Source: Pseudomonas fluorescens
GTDB lineage: Bacteria; Pseudomonadota; Gammaproteobacteria; Pseudomonadales; Pseudomonadaceae
Direction of reading: 5' to 3'
DNA: 64,000 nucleotides
NCBI RefSeq assembly: GCF_900636825.1
Contig: NZ_LR134318.1
Location: 1,955,501 to 2,019,500, forward strand
Positions 29,393 to 39,476 of the stretch are shown piece after piece. Position 1 is the stretch's first letter. Every line of letters starts with the position of its first letter. The notes beneath the pieces were generated by a model. That model made no database searches and had not been told where the DNA came from. It saw only the letters and a list, made by a program, of their open reading frames with translations. A program made the translations under genes and the position numbers.

Positions 29393-31843
29393 TCAGGCCG
29401 GTAGCGGGCGCGTTTCTGCCGAAGGGCGAGTGGCCGGCGCGCTCGGCAGGCGAGTCAGGCGCAGGGCATTGAGCACCACGGTCAGCGAACTGATCGACAT
29501 GCCGACCGCCGCCCATATCGGGGTGATCCAGCCGAGGGCGGCGAACGGCAACATGAGGCCATTGTACAGCGCCGCCCACAGCAGGTTCTCGATGATCACC
29601 CGGCGAGTGCGTCGTGCCAGCGTGAAGGCTTGCACCAAGGCGTCGAGACGGTTGGACAACAACACCGCATCGGCACTGGTTTTCGCCAGATCGGTGGCCG
29701 AGCCCATCGCCACGCTGATGTCCGCCGCCGCCAACACCGGTACGTCATTGACGCCGTCGCCGAGCATCAAAACCTTGCGGCCTTCACGGTGCAATTGCTG
29801 CAAAACCTGGAGTTTATCGTCGGGACGCAGACCGCCACGGGCCTCGTCGATACCGAGTTCGGCGGCGACACTGGCGACCATCGGCGAACTGTCGCCGGAC
29901 AACAGCAAAGTGCGCCAGCCCCGTGCTTTACAAGCTGCGAGCAAGGCCGGCGCATCATCACGCAGGCGATCGTCGAGGCTGAACCACGCCAGTGGGCCTT
30001 GAGCATCGCCGAGCAGCAGCCATTGCCCGGCTTCGTCGGGCATCGACGGCACGGCGGCACCGCTCAATGCGCAGGCGAATGCAGCCTGACCGATGCGCAA
30101 ACGCTGCTCGCCGACCAACCCCTCGAGACCGAGCCCCGGAGTGCTGAGTACATCCTCGGCAGCCTTTGGCGCGCGGCCGAAAGCGCGAGCAATCGGGTGT
30201 TCCGAACGGTTTTCCAGCGCGGCGGCAAGGCTCAGGCATTGTTCGCTGTCGAGCGCGCCGAGCGGGTGGATCGAGCGCAGCACCAATCGGCCTTCGGTGA
30301 GCGTGCCGGTCTTGTCGAAGATTACCGTGTCGATCTGGTTCAAACCTTCCAGCACATGCCCGCGTGTCAACAGCAGCCCGAGTTTATGCAGGGTGCCGGT
30401 GGCGGCGGTGAGCGCGGTCGGAGTCGCCAGTGACAAGGCGCACGGGCAGGTCGCCACCAGCATGGCCAGCACGATCCAGAACGCCCGGGCAGAATCGAGT
30501 TGCCACCAGAGCAGGCCGATCGCCGCCGCTGCAATCAGCGAGAGCAGCAAAAACCATTGCGCGGCGCGGTCGGCGATTTCCGCCAGACGCGGTTTCTCCG
30601 CCTGAGCGCGATCAAGCAGGCGCACGATGGCAGACAGGCGCGTGTCTTGTCCGAGCGCCTGCACTTCAACGGTCAATGCGCCTTCGACGTTGAGCGTGCC
30701 GGCGGTGACCGTATCGCCCAGCGTGCGCGGTTGCGGCAGGTATTCGCCGGTCAGCAATGATTCGTCGATGCTCGACTGACCATCGATGATCTTGCCGTCG
30801 GCCGGCAGAATCGAGCCGGGCGGCACCAGAATCCGCTCGCCGAGGCGCAACTCGCTGAGCAGGATGCGCTCGCTCTGACCGCTGTCATCGAGGCGCAGGC
30901 ACGAGGCCGGCAATAGATTGACCAGTTGCGCGGTGGCGGCAGCGGTGCGCTCGCGGGCGCGACGTTCCAGATAACGCCCGGCGAGCAGAAACAGCGCGAA
31001 CATGCCCACCGCGTCGAAATACAGCTCACCCACGCCGGTGATCGAAGTCCAGATCCCGGCAAGGTAAGCGCTGCCGATGGCCAGGGAAACCGAGACATCC
31101 ATGGTCAGGTGGCGAGTACGCAAATCACGTATTGCGCCCTTGAAGAAAGGCGCGCAGCTGTAGAAAACGATTGGCGTGGTCAGAAACAACGCGACCCAGC
31201 GCAGGATCGTATGCAGCTCCGGACTGAGATCGATGTTGAACTCCGGCCACGTTGCCATCGTCGCCATCATCGCCTGGAACCACAGCAGACCGGCGACACC
31301 GAGCTGACGCAGGGCCAGGCGGTTTTCGCTGGCCAGTTGTTCGCTGGCACGATCGGCTTGATACGGATGGGCGGCGTAACCGATATGGCGCAATTCGGCG
31401 AGTATCTGGCTCAGCGGCAGTTGCGCATCCGCCCAGCTCACATGCAAGCGATGGTTGGACAGGTTCAACCGAGCCTCGGCGATGGCGGGCAGGGCGCGCA
31501 GATGCTTCTCGATCAACCAGCCGCAGGCGGCGCAACTGATGCCTTCCATCAGCAGGGTGGTTTCGGCCAGTTCGCCGTCGTGGCGAACAAAGGGTTGCTG
31601 CACGTCGGCACGGTCATACAGCGCCAGTTCGTCGGTCAACTGCACTGGCAGCGCTTCGGGATTGGCCGAGGCTACGCTGCGATGCTGATAGTAGCTTTGC
31701 AGACCTCCGGCGACGATTGCTTCGGCCACGGCCTGGCAACCCGGGCAACAGAACTCGCGGGATTCGCCGAGGACGACGGCGGCGAAGCGGCTGCCGGAGG
31801 GGACGGGCAGGGCGCAGTGGTAGCAGGGAAGTGGGGTGGTCAT
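29393..31843 (-). CDS. ccoI: Copper-transporting P1B-type ATPase CcoI
   Basis: Membrane ATPase of 816 residues that exports copper for cbb3 oxidase assembly. The N-terminal cysteine-rich region (CYHCALPVP, FCCPGCQAV) precedes a metal-binding domain with GISCAACGWLIEKHL. The transport site ATCPCALSLATP, phosphorylation site DKTGTLTEG and hinge GDGVNDVPVLAAADISVAMG are all intact. It is separated from ccoH by about 210 nt containing a palindromic repeat. Confidence 0.95.
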   Translation of the reverse strand: MTTPLPCYHCALPVPSGSRFAAVVLGESREFCCPGCQAVAEAIVAGGLQSYYQHRSVASANPEALPVQLTDELALYDRADVQQPFVRHDGELAETTLLMEGISCAACGWLIEKHLRALPAIAEARLNLSNHRLHVSWADAQLPLSQILAELRHIGYAAHPYQADRASEQLASENRLALRQLGVAGLLWFQAMMATMATWPEFNIDLSPELHTILRWVALFLTTPIVFYSCAPFFKGAIRDLRTRHLTMDVSVSLAIGSAYLAGIWTSITGVGELYFDAVGMFALFLLAGRYLERRARERTAAATAQLVNLLPASCLRLDDSGQSERILLSELRLGERILVPPGSILPADGKIIDGQSSIDESLLTGEYLPQPRTLGDTVTAGTLNVEGALTVEVQALGQDTRLSAIVRLLDRAQAEKPRLAEIADRAAQWFLLLSLIAAAAIGLLWWQLDSARAFWIVLAMLVATCPCALSLATPTALTAATGTLHKLGLLLTRGHVLEGLNQIDTVIFDKTGTLTEGRLVLRSIHPLGALDSEQCLSLAAALENRSEHPIARAFGRAPKAAEDVLSTPGLGLEGLVGEQRLRIGQAAFACALSGAAVPSMPDEAGQWLLLGDAQGPLAWFSLDDRLRDDAPALLAACKARGWRTLLLSGDSSPMVASVAAELGIDEARGGLRPDDKLQVLQQLHREGRKVLMLGDGVNDVPVLAAADISVAMGSATDLAKTSADAVLLSNRLDALVQAFTLARRTRRVIIENLLWAALYNGLMLPFAALGWITPIWAAVGMSISSLTVVLNALRLTRLPSAPATRPSAETRPLPA

Positions 31844-31887
31844 GGCATTGTTGAGGGTGTGAGCCCTTGCATTGGGTGTGTCCGCTT

Positions 31888-32043
31888 GCCCTCACCCCAG
31901 CCCTCTCCCGGAGGGAGAGGGAGCCGATCGATGTGAGCCGGAAAAGCGGCTTCAGTCCCCGACATTGTCACTGTCATAAGCCCCGCTTCCAAGCAACCGA
32001 GATCAGTCCCCTCTCCCTCCGGGAGAGGGCTAGGGTGAGGGGC
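31888..32043. repeat. Facing palindromic repeats (ccctctcccggagggagagg type)
   Basis: ccctcaccccagccctctcc/cggagggagaggg at 31890-31921 and its inverted partner ccctctccctccgggagagg...gtgagggg at 32010-32041 lie about 90 nt apart within the cco-assembly operon. Each arm is itself a hairpin. A related element recurs near 43490. No gene is visible in the 213-nt gap. Confidence 0.75.
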
Positions 32044-32056
32044 TCTTGATTTTGAT

Positions 32057-32596
32057 TCACTTCTTCAAGTCTTCCGCGCCCTGCAGCGGTTCATCGCCGA
32101 GCAGCAGATCCTTGTCGTGGCTGACCAGTTCTTCTTCAAACATGCGCCAGATATGCTCATCTTGCGTGCCGAGCAGTTCCACGAAACGACGCCCTTCAAC
32201 CTTGTCGTTCAGTTGCCCGATGTAGCGCCCGGTCTCGCTCTCGCTGCGGGTCAGAACGATCTTGCGATCCTTTTCCGGCTGGGTCGGCGAGATCAGGTTC
32301 AGTTCCAGCGTCTGCGGCTGGCTGGCTCCGCTCAAACGCAGATCCACTTCGCCGGTGACGTCATCCAGATGCACCGCCGCGCGCAGTTTCAGGTTCTGCG
32401 CGAGCAACTCGCGATCCAGCGAACGGTTGATGCCTTTGCCCGCCTCGTAGTAGTTGTCGTTGACCAGGTTGTCCGGGTTGTTCACCGCGATAGTCACCAT
32501 GGACAAGGTCAGCGCCACCGAACAGGCCAGAATCGCGATGATGATCCATGGCCAAAGATGCTTGTACCAGGGACTTGCGGCGTTTGCTGCGGGCAT
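32057..32596 (-). CDS. ccoH: FixH/CcoH-family cbb3 assembly protein
   Basis: Membrane-anchored protein of 179 residues from MPAANAASPWYKHLWPW; an in-frame ATG 15 nt upstream is also possible. One transmembrane helix (IIIAILACSVALTLSMVTIAV) is followed by the family sequence NPDNLVNDNYYEAGKGIN and a periplasmic beta-rich domain. It lies 12 nt downstream of ccoG. Role in cbb3 oxidase maturation is known for the family. Confidence 0.9.
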   Translation of the reverse strand: MPAANAASPWYKHLWPWIIIAILACSVALTLSMVTIAVNNPDNLVNDNYYEAGKGINRSLDRELLAQNLKLRAAVHLDDVTGEVDLRLSGASQPQTLELNLISPTQPEKDRKIVLTRSESETGRYIGQLNDKVEGRRFVELLGTQDEHIWRMFEEELVSHDKDLLLGDEPLQGAEDLKK

Positions 32597-32607
32597 GTTC
32601 AGTTCTC

Positions 32608-34023
32608 TCAACGGATTTGTGGGCCGATGAATCGGCTCTTGGCTTCAACGTGGACGCTGTCGTCATCGGCGTCCCTGAGGATAAATTTCACCTCGTTGGT
32701 GCTTGATGGCATTTGTTCCGGCGCACTTGATAACTCGACCGGCATGCTGAAAATTTCCCCGGCCGCGACCTTGATCTCGCGCTTGCCTTGCAGGCGCAGG
32801 TCCGGCAGACCTTCGGCTTGCAGCACGTACGTGTGGTCGCGCTGATCCTTGTTCATGATCTTCAGGCTGTAGACGTTTTCGATCCGGCCTTCGGCGTTTT
32901 CGCGGTACAGCACACGGTCCTTGCTGACATCGAAACCGACCAGCGAACGCATGAAGAATGCTGTCACCAACAGGCTGATCATCGCCAGCAATACCACCGC
33001 ATAGCCGATCAGGCGTGGCCGCAGTTTATGGGTTTTCTGCCCCGAGAGGTTGTGTTCGGTGGTGTAGCTGATCAGCCCGCGCGGGTAATCCATTTTGTCC
33101 ATGATGCTGTCGCAGGCGTCGATGCACGCGGCGCAACCGATACATTCGATCTGCAGGCCGTCGCGAATGTCGATGCCGGTCGGGCACACTTGCACACACA
33201 TCGTGCAATCAATGCAGTCCCCCAGGCCGAGGGCCTTGTAATCGATGCCTTTCTTGCGCGGGCCGCGGCTTTCACCACGGCGCGGGTCGTAGGAAACGAT
33301 CAGCGTGTCCTTGTCGAACATCACACTCTGGAAGCGCGCGTACGGGCACATGTAAATGCACACTTGCTCACGCAACCAACCGGCATTGCCGTACGTGGCG
33401 AGGGTGAAGAAACCGACCCAGAAATACGACCAGCCATCGGCTTGCCCGGTGAAGAATTCGAAGACCAGTTCGCGGATCGGCGAGAAGTAGCCGACGAAGG
33501 TCATGCCAGTGACAAAACCGATCAGCAGCCACAGCGAATGTTTGGCCGCTTTGCGCAGGAACTTGTTGGCGCTCATTGGCGCCTTGTCGAGTTTGATGCG
33601 CTGGTTACGGTCGCCTTCGGTGACCTTTTCGCACCACATGAAAATCCACGTCCAGACGCTTTGTGGGCAGGTATAGCCGCACCACACGCGACCGGCGTAA
33701 ACGGTGATGAAAAATAGCCCGAACGCGGCAATGATCAACAGGCCCGAGAGCAGAATGAAATCCTGGGGCCAGAACGTCGCACCAAAGATGAAGAACTTGC
33801 GCTCCGGCAGGTTCCACCAAACCGCTTGGTGCCCACCCCAGTTCAGCCACACCGTGCCGAAGTACAACAGGAACAATGCAGCCCCGCCGAGCATCCGCAG
33901 ATTGCGGAACACTCCGGTGAAAGCGCGGGTGTAGATTTTTTCACGTGAGGCGTAAAGATCGACGCTGTTGTTCGGGTTTTTGTTTGGCGGAGTTACGTCG
34001 TGTACCGGAATCTGATTGCTCAT
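32608..34023 (-). CDS. ccoG: cbb3 oxidase accessory ferredoxin CcoG
   Basis: Membrane-bound iron-sulfur protein (FixG/RdxA family), 471 residues, implicated in copper reduction during cbb3 assembly. About five hydrophobic segments, GYTCPQSVWTWIF and the YMCPYARFQSVMFD segment precede two 4Fe-4S motifs (CIDCTMCVQVCPTGID and CIGCAACIDACDS). The C-terminal periplasmic Ig-like domain carries VYSLKIMNKDQRDHTY. First gene of ccoGHIS; an ANR-like site lies about 150 nt upstream. Confidence 0.95.
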   Translation of the reverse strand: MSNQIPVHDVTPPNKNPNNSVDLYASREKIYTRAFTGVFRNLRMLGGAALFLLYFGTVWLNWGGHQAVWWNLPERKFFIFGATFWPQDFILLSGLLIIAAFGLFFITVYAGRVWCGYTCPQSVWTWIFMWCEKVTEGDRNQRIKLDKAPMSANKFLRKAAKHSLWLLIGFVTGMTFVGYFSPIRELVFEFFTGQADGWSYFWVGFFTLATYGNAGWLREQVCIYMCPYARFQSVMFDKDTLIVSYDPRRGESRGPRKKGIDYKALGLGDCIDCTMCVQVCPTGIDIRDGLQIECIGCAACIDACDSIMDKMDYPRGLISYTTEHNLSGQKTHKLRPRLIGYAVVLLAMISLLVTAFFMRSLVGFDVSKDRVLYRENAEGRIENVYSLKIMNKDQRDHTYVLQAEGLPDLRLQGKREIKVAAGEIFSMPVELSSAPEQMPSSTNEVKFILRDADDDSVHVEAKSRFIGPQIR

Positions 34024-34174
34024 CGTTGCATCCCACGGCAGTGGAAAAATGCCTCGGTCGATACGTGCCCACCAAGGTCAAAAAAGGCTGTTGCAATGGC
34101 GCAATGATACGCCTGCAGGTCTGAATCATGGGTGCGACCTTTGGTCGCGTTGGGGGAAATCAATTGATGGTGTA

Positions 34175-34188
34175 ATGACCTGGATCAA
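34175..34188 (-). promoter_or_regulatory. ANR-like box upstream of ccoG
   Basis: On the minus strand TTGATCCAGGTCAT matches the FNR/ANR consensus TTGAT-N4-ATCAA at 8 of 10 positions, 152-165 nt before the ccoG start. The distance is long but acceptable with a leader. Confidence 0.45.
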
Positions 34189-34279
34189 TTGACTTGTGAA
34201 GTATGGACGCTATTGGGTGAAACCGACGGCCAATCGCTGCGTTGAGTGAATGGCCGTTGCTCATGCCTTTCGTGCCGGT

Positions 34280-34477
34280 TCAGGGCAAGCGGCCGCCCCC
34301 AAGGGAGTCGAGCCCGCTGGTATTGGTCGCGCGTCGGTCAGGGTTGGCAGAACGAGTGGGCCGCGAACGACCTTCTTCAGCATTCGTTGGTGCGAGCGGT
34401 TCGAGCTCTGGCGTGATGGATGCCGGCGCTGCGGATTCCGTGTCTGGCGGTGTATCGCTATTTTGCATGCTCGTCAT
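34280..34477 (-). CDS. Possible small disordered protein, 65 residues
   Basis: Starts MTSMQNSDTPPDTES after a good AAGGACG ribosome site. The product is rich in Pro, Ser, Thr, Glu and Arg with no hydrophobic core, and no family is recognised. An opposite-strand frame of 96 residues overlaps it, so coding is uncertain. The rest of the 690-nt region between ccoG and the phosphoesterase shows only the ANR-like site and an AT-rich stretch (about 34540-34712). Confidence 0.35.
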   Translation of the reverse strand: MTSMQNSDTPPDTESAAPASITPELEPLAPTNAEEGRSRPTRSANPDRRATNTSGLDSLGGGRLP

Positions 34478-34712
34478 TATTTCGTCCTTGATAATGCTCT
34501 CGCAGTCATTTGCGGGCGTAGCGGAAAATTAGGCTGAAGCAGATTTCAAGTCCAGCGCATAAGTGTCGCAAAGTATTGAATGATCGTTGAAATATATTAA
34601 TTCAATTGGCTTACATCTGGCGTTTGCCAGCTTTGCCGGTTTTGCATAAGTTGTATCTCGCCTGTTCTTATAAATACGGCAACTTACTTAATTGCAATGG
34701 AAATGGAATTCA

Positions 34713-35716
34713 ATGAAACTTAAAAGGCTGATGGCAATTGCCATGCGGCAACTTCGCTATTGCTGATCTCTTGCGCTTATGCGATTGAAGGAACGCCACG
34801 TCACATGGTATTCGCCTCGGATCCGCAGTACCCCTGGACCGATAAGACCGATACCGATGAACCAGAGGCGGACAACGTTTACGAAGTGCGCGCCAAATGG
34901 TTTATCGAGGCCCAGTTTGCGAGCATTTCCGAGTTCAGAAACAACATGGGCGGGCTGGCGCAGGTGCCGCTGATGATCAATGGCGACATGACGCACTTCG
35001 GCCACGGTTGGCAGCGGGCTTATCTCAACACGGCATTGAAGCGCCATTTTGGCGATGATTACCTATATGGTCTGGGTAATCATGATTATGAAAACAATGT
35101 AGACGATTGCTTTAGCAACAACTGTGCTGCGGGTAGTATCGTCGAGTTCAAAGAACATCATGAGAACAAGGTCGATAACTTTGATCTCAAGATATCAGGC
35201 TGGTTTCTGAATAAGCTGTACACTGGTAGTCTGGCTTACTCCAAGAACGTCGGCGAAGTTCATTTGGTGCAGCTCAACAATGAGCCAACCTACACCCGTT
35301 ATATTGCTGATCCGCTCAATCCGACGACATTTGCAATTACGGATGCATTGGACTGGCTCGAATACGACCTGTCGGTGGCTCGCACTCAGGGCTACGCCAT
35401 TATCCTCAACATGCATAAGCCTTATAACTGGGGCGATGATCCGAAGCAGTACCAGCGGTTTGTCGACATGATCAAAAAATATCAGGTGACGGCGATCTTT
35501 GGCGGGCATTTCCACTTTGACGGCGGTGAAATGCGAAGAATAGGTGATGTCCCGGTATTCGTGAGCGGCAGCGCTTCTCAGCAAACCTACCTGACCGCGA
35601 CCTTTTCCGAGGACCGTAAACTACTGCACGTATCGCTGGTGAGAAACAATGACTGGCGGAACCGTAAGCTGATTGAGACCGTCCCTGTGAAATCGATCTT
35701 CGCCAACCGCCCGTAA
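34713..35716 (+). pseudogene. Secreted calcineurin-like metallophosphoesterase, frameshift in signal peptide
   Basis: The main frame (about 318 residues, usable from TTG 34760) has metallophosphoesterase motifs: FASDPQYPW, INGDMTHFGH, GLGNHDYENN, NMHKP and FGGHFHFDGG. ATG 34713 begins MKLKRLMAIA in another frame. Adding one base near 34744 joins it to AATSLLLISCAYA, a textbook signal peptide with cleavage before IEGTPRH. So either the gene has lost secretion by a one-base deletion or the sequence lacks a base. The surroundings are AT-rich compared with neighbours, suggesting acquisition between the ccoG and ccoN1 operons. Confidence 0.7.
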
Positions 35717-35718
35717 TG

Positions 35719-35755
35719 AAAAGCCCCCGCACAAGTCAATGGGCGGGGGCTTTGT
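35719..35755. terminator. Bidirectional terminator between phosphoesterase and ccoP1
   Basis: AAAAGCCCCCGC-ACAAGTCAATGG-GCGGGGGCTTTG: GC-rich stem flanked by A and T tracts, serving both convergent genes. Confidence 0.85.
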
Positions 35756-35773
35756 CGTTGCCGCGGTGGTCGC

Positions 35774-36757
35774 TTACTGTGCTTCGGTTTCCGGTGCTTT
35801 CTCACCATGTGACAGGCTGTAAACATACGCCGCCAGCAGGTGAACTTTGTCGTTGCCTTGCAGTTGCTCCTGCGCCGGCATCTGGCCCTGACGGCCGTAA
35901 CGGATGGTCTGTTGCAGTTGCGCGAAGCTCGAACCGTAGATGAACGCGCCCGGATGAGTCAGGTCAGGTGCGCCCATGGCTGGGGTGCCTTTACCGGCCG
36001 GGCCATGGCAGGCCACGCAGTTGGCAGCGAAGAGTTTCTGTCCATTGGCCGGATCGGCCTTGGTGCCTTCCGGCAGTTTGCGCCCATCAAGGTTGGTCAC
36101 GACAAATGCTGCCACGTCGGCCACGCCTTGCTCACCGATTACTTCCGCCCAGGCCGGCATCACCGCGTGACGGCCGCCCATGATGGTGGTCTTGATGGTT
36201 TCCGGTTCACCGCCCCAGCGCCAGTCGGCGTCGGTCAGGTTCGGGAAACCATAGGCACCTTTGGCGTCGGAACCGTGGCACACCGAGCAGTTGGAGGCGA
36301 ACAGACGGCCGCCCATTTTCAGTGCTTGCGGATCCTTGGCGACTTCCTCGATCGGCATGGCCGCGAACTTGGCGAAGATCGGGCCGAAGCGCGCGTCCGA
36401 ACGGGCCATTTCCTTTTCCCACTCGTGGACGCCGGTCCAGCCGGTCTTGCCGTTGGCAAACGCGGTCTGCTTTTCGGTATCGAGATAGTCGTAGCCCGGC
36501 AGCAGGCCTTTCCAGTTGCCCAGACCCGGGTACAGCACCAGATAACCCAAGGCGAAAATGATCGTGCCGACGAACAGCATGAACCACCATTTCGGCAGCG
36601 GGTTGTCGTATTCCTCGATCCCGTCGAAAGAGTGCCCCACTGTCTCGTCCGTCTGTTCGCTGCGCTGGCCCTTGCGGGTCGACAGCAGCAGCCAGGTCAG
36701 GGCGAAGATCGTACCGAGACTGAGGACTGTGACGTACAGACTCCAGAATGTAGTCAT
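35774..36757 (-). CDS. ccoP1: cbb3-type cytochrome c oxidase subunit III (first operon)
   Basis: Membrane-bound dihaem cytochrome c (327 residues) that delivers electrons to the CcoNO core. Two transmembrane segments near the N-terminus ([16 protein letters not shown] and [22 protein letters not shown]) flank the [13 protein letters not shown] signature. Two CxxCH haem sites (CSVCHG and CVACHG) each have a later methionine ligand region. Overlaps ccoQ by 4 nt. It is last in the ccoN1-O1-Q1-P1 operon, ending at a terminator. Confidence 0.95.
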   Translation of the reverse strand: MTTFWSLYVTVLSLGTIFALTWLLLSTRKGQRSEQTDETVGHSFDGIEEYDNPLPKWWFMLFVGTIIFALGYLVLYPGLGNWKGLLPGYDYLDTEKQTAFANGKTGWTGVHEWEKEMARSDARFGPIFAKFAAMPIEEVAKDPQALKMGGRLFASNCSVCHGSDAKGAYGFPNLTDADWRWGGEPETIKTTIMGGRHAVMPAWAEVIGEQGVADVAAFVVTNLDGRKLPEGTKADPANGQKLFAANCVACHGPAGKGTPAMGAPDLTHPGAFIYGSSFAQLQQTIRYGRQGQMPAQEQLQGNDKVHLLAAYVYSLSHGEKAPETEAQ

Positions 36758-36948
36758 TCTTTGTTACTCCTAGAAGCTTGCTCGACGTGCTTGATGGCTT
36801 CGGGATCATCCGCGAAAGGCAACATGGTCGCGTCTTCAAACTCCGACTTGCGCTTGGGGCTGAAGACCCACAGCGCCAGACCGATGAACGCCACCATCAC
36901 GACAACGGTGCCGAGGCCTCGAATCATCCCGATATCCATCAGATTCAC
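36754..36948 (-). CDS. ccoQ1: cbb3-type oxidase subunit CcoQ (first operon)
   Basis: Small single-span membrane subunit (64 residues) that stabilises CcoP association. It has a hydrophobic helix ([20 protein letters not shown]) and a charged tail with [15 protein letters not shown]. It overlaps ccoO and ccoP by 4 nt each. Confidence 0.92.
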   Translation of the reverse strand: MNLMDIGMIRGLGTVVVMVAFIGLALWVFSPKRKSEFEDATMLPFADDPEAIKHVEQASRSNKE

Positions 36949-37553
36949 CGTTTGCTTTTGATGATGGTGCCCAGGCCTTGCAGATAGGCCACCAGCGCGT
37001 CCATTTCGGTTTTGCCCTTCACGGCATCCTGTGCGCCGGCGATGTCTTCGTCGGTGTAGGGGACGCCGAGGGTGCGCAACACTTCCATTTTTTTCGCGGT
37101 TTCCTTGCCGTCGAGCTTGTTTTCCACGAGGAACGGATAAGCCGGCATTTTCGACTCTGGCACTACGTTGCGCGGGTTGTACAAGTGCGCGCGGTGCCAG
37201 TCATCGGAGTAACGCGCACCGACGCGGGCGAGGTCCGGGCCGGTACGTTTGGAGCCCCACAGGAACGGGTGATCCCAGACGCTTTCGCCAGCCACCGAGT
37301 AATGCCCGTAGCGTTCGGTTTCAGCGCGGAACGGGCGGATCATCTGCGAATGGCAGCCGACACAACCGTTGGCGATGTAAACGTCGCGGCCTTCCAGTTC
37401 CAGCGCCGAGCGCGGCTTCATGCCTTCGACCGGCTTGTTGGTGACATCCTGGAAAAACAGCGGAACGATTTGGGTCAGGCCGCCAACACTGACGGCGATG
37501 ACCATGAAGAAGGCCAGCAGGCCAATATTCTTCTCGACAGCTTCATGCTTCAT
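36945..37553 (-). CDS. ccoO1: cbb3-type oxidase subunit II CcoO (first operon)
   Basis: Membrane-anchored monohaem cytochrome c, 202 residues. One N-terminal helix ([21 protein letters not shown]) is followed by the haem site C64-V-G-C67-H68 with SQMIRPF. Electron route is CcoP to CcoO to CcoN. The start overlaps the ccoN stop (TGATG). Confidence 0.95.
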   Translation of the reverse strand: MKHEAVEKNIGLLAFFMVIAVSVGGLTQIVPLFFQDVTNKPVEGMKPRSALELEGRDVYIANGCVGCHSQMIRPFRAETERYGHYSVAGESVWDHPFLWGSKRTGPDLARVGARYSDDWHRAHLYNPRNVVPESKMPAYPFLVENKLDGKETAKKMEVLRTLGVPYTDEDIAGAQDAVKGKTEMDALVAYLQGLGTIIKSKR

Positions 37554-38995
37554 CAGTGAGCTCCAACAACGGCGATCTGGGCAGCGGCTTCGGCTTCAAC
37601 CGGGTTCGAGGCGCGTACGGTGCGCCATACGTTGTAAGCCATCAGGAACATGCCGCTGGCGAAGAATGCACCGCCCAGAGCACGAACGATGTAGCCAGGA
37701 TGGCTGGCCTGCAGCGCTTCAACGAAGGAGTAGGTGAGGGTGCCGTCGTCGTTGATGGCGCGCCACATCAGGCCCTGAGTGATGCCGTTGACCCACATCG
37801 AAGCGATGTACAGCACGGTGCCGATGGTGGCGAGCCAGAAGTGCGCGTTGATCAGGCCGACGCTGTGCATCTGCGCCCGACCGAACAGTTTCGGGATCAT
37901 GTGATAGATCGCGCCGATCGAGATCATCGCGACCCAGCCGAGCGCGCCGGCGTGAACGTGGCCAATGGTCCAGTCGGTGTAGTGCGAGAGCGAGTTGACG
38001 GTCTTGATCGCCATCATCGGCCCTTCGAAGGTCGACATGCCGTAGAACGCCAGCGACACCACGAGGAAACGCAGGATCGGGTCGGTGCGCAATTTATGCC
38101 ACGCGCCCGACAGGGTCATCATGCCGTTGATCATGCCGCCCCAGCTCGGCGCCAGCAGGATGATCGACATTGCCATGCCCAGCGATTGTGCCCAATCCGG
38201 CAGCGCGGTGTAGTGCAAGTGATGCGGGCCGGCCCAGATGTACAGGGTGATCAGCGCCCAGAAGTGCACGATCGACAGGCGATAGGAATAGATCGGACGT
38301 TCAGCCTGTTTCGGCACGAAGTAGTACATCATCCCGAGGAAGCCGGTGGTCAGGAAGAAACCCACCGCGTTGTGGCCGTACCACCACTGGATCATCGCGT
38401 CGGTCGCGCCGGAATAGGCGGAGTAGGACTTGAACAGGTTCACCGGCAGGGAGGCGTGGTTGACGATGTGCAACATCGCGGTTACGACGATGAAAGCGCC
38501 GTAGAACCAGTTGCCGACGTAGATGTGCTTGGTCTTGCGCTTGGTAATGGTGCCGAAGAACACCAGCCCGTAGGTGACCCAGACAATGGCCAGCAAAATG
38601 GCGATCGGCCATTCCAGTTCCGCGTATTCCTTGGTGGTGGTGTAACCCAGCGGCAAGGTAATGATCGCGCCGACAATCACCGCCTGCCAACCCCAGAAGG
38701 TGAAGGCCGCGAGGCTGTCGGAAATCAGTCGGGTCTGGCAGGTTCGCTGCACGACATAGTAGGAAGTGGCAAACAGTGCACAACCACCGAAGGCGAAAAT
38801 CACCAGGTTTGTGTGCAACGGGCGCAAGCGTCCAAAGCTCGTCCACGGCAGACCGAAGTTCAATTCCGGCCAGACCAGTTGCGAGGCGATGAAGACACCG
38901 AGCCCCATGCCAAGGATCCCCCAGACCACCGTCATGATGGCGAACTGGCGGACTACCTTATAGTTATAAGCAGTCGGACTGATTGCTGTGCTCAT
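37553..38995 (-). CDS. ccoN1: cbb3-type oxidase catalytic subunit I CcoN (first operon)
   Basis: Catalytic haem-copper subunit (480 residues, about 12 membrane helices) reducing oxygen to water with proton pumping. Conserved segments include [47 protein letters not shown] and [17 protein letters not shown], which contain the metal and haem histidines. Almost identical to CcoN2 except at the N- and C-termini. The first cbb3 operon is typically constitutive in pseudomonads; only a weak ANR-like site is seen upstream. Confidence 0.96.
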   Translation of the reverse strand: MSTAISPTAYNYKVVRQFAIMTVVWGILGMGLGVFIASQLVWPELNFGLPWTSFGRLRPLHTNLVIFAFGGCALFATSYYVVQRTCQTRLISDSLAAFTFWGWQAVIVGAIITLPLGYTTTKEYAELEWPIAILLAIVWVTYGLVFFGTITKRKTKHIYVGNWFYGAFIVVTAMLHIVNHASLPVNLFKSYSAYSGATDAMIQWWYGHNAVGFFLTTGFLGMMYYFVPKQAERPIYSYRLSIVHFWALITLYIWAGPHHLHYTALPDWAQSLGMAMSIILLAPSWGGMINGMMTLSGAWHKLRTDPILRFLVVSLAFYGMSTFEGPMMAIKTVNSLSHYTDWTIGHVHAGALGWVAMISIGAIYHMIPKLFGRAQMHSVGLINAHFWLATIGTVLYIASMWVNGITQGLMWRAINDDGTLTYSFVEALQASHPGYIVRALGGAFFASGMFLMAYNVWRTVRASNPVEAEAAAQIAVVGAH

Positions 38996-39079
38996 TCTAA
39001 GGTTCCACGGTTTAGGTGTTTTATTAGGATTAAAATCGGCCGCAAGTATGCAGAGAGCAGGGGGTCAATGCAACGCGCC

Positions 39080-39093
39080 ATGACCTGAGTCAA
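39080..39093 (-). promoter_or_regulatory. Weak ANR-like site upstream of ccoN1
   Basis: On the minus strand TTGACTCAGGTCAT retains TTGA and TCA of the consensus (7 of 10 positions), 85-98 nt before ccoN1. Weaker than the site in front of ccoN2. Confidence 0.35.
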
Positions 39094-39433
39094 TGCTTTC
39101 CAACGCTGATTCTGCGGCCTTTCCATGCGCCGCGTAAGGTCAAAAATGGCCTCTGACAAAATGTCGCATGGAACGAAAAAAGCGCGGGGTCCGGATCGCC
39201 GTCATCAATGCCTGTTCGCAGGTCGTGTTCGGGGGACTGAGGGCAATCGGCGCAACAGCCGTTAACTGCCTGCCTTTGCGGCTAATCCATCAACCGGTGC
39301 ATGGCGCGCATCGTTCGGGATTGATCTGAAGACCGACTTCAGCCGGTCCGCTTCGATCAAGCGTAGACCCGAATCCGGGGTTCCGAAAGGAGAGGTTGCG
39401 AGGGGTGCGACAATGCGTCGCAAGGGGGCGGGA

Positions 39434-39463
39434 AACTGCCGCGACAAAAAAGTCGCGACAGTT
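39434..39463 (-). terminator. Hairpin downstream of ccoP2
   Basis: On the minus strand AACTGTCGCGAC-TTTTTT-GTCGCGGCAGTT forms a 12-bp stem with one mismatch and a T6 loop, 13 nt after the ccoP2 stop. No T-run follows, so termination efficiency is uncertain. Confidence 0.5.
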
Positions 39464-39476
39464 GTGTGTTCAATAT

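Larger units (their letters stand above)
38996..39476. other. Regulatory gap between the two cbb3 operons
   Basis: About 480 nt without a convincing gene. It holds the ccoN1 leader, a weak ANR-like dyad (39080-39093) and a hairpin near 39434-39463 downstream of ccoP2. The small reading frames across it lack ribosome sites and family features. Confidence 0.6.

Noticed and set aside
34242..34532. 96-codon plus-strand frame upstream of the phosphoesterase
   Set aside because: No ribosome site and no composition typical of a protein; overlaps a minus-strand frame with a better ribosome site.
37556..39088. Plus-strand frames opposite both ccoN genes (here and 41103-42407)
   Set aside because: Both are shadows of the highly similar ccoN sequences; the likeness of the two translations only reflects the duplicated sense genes.
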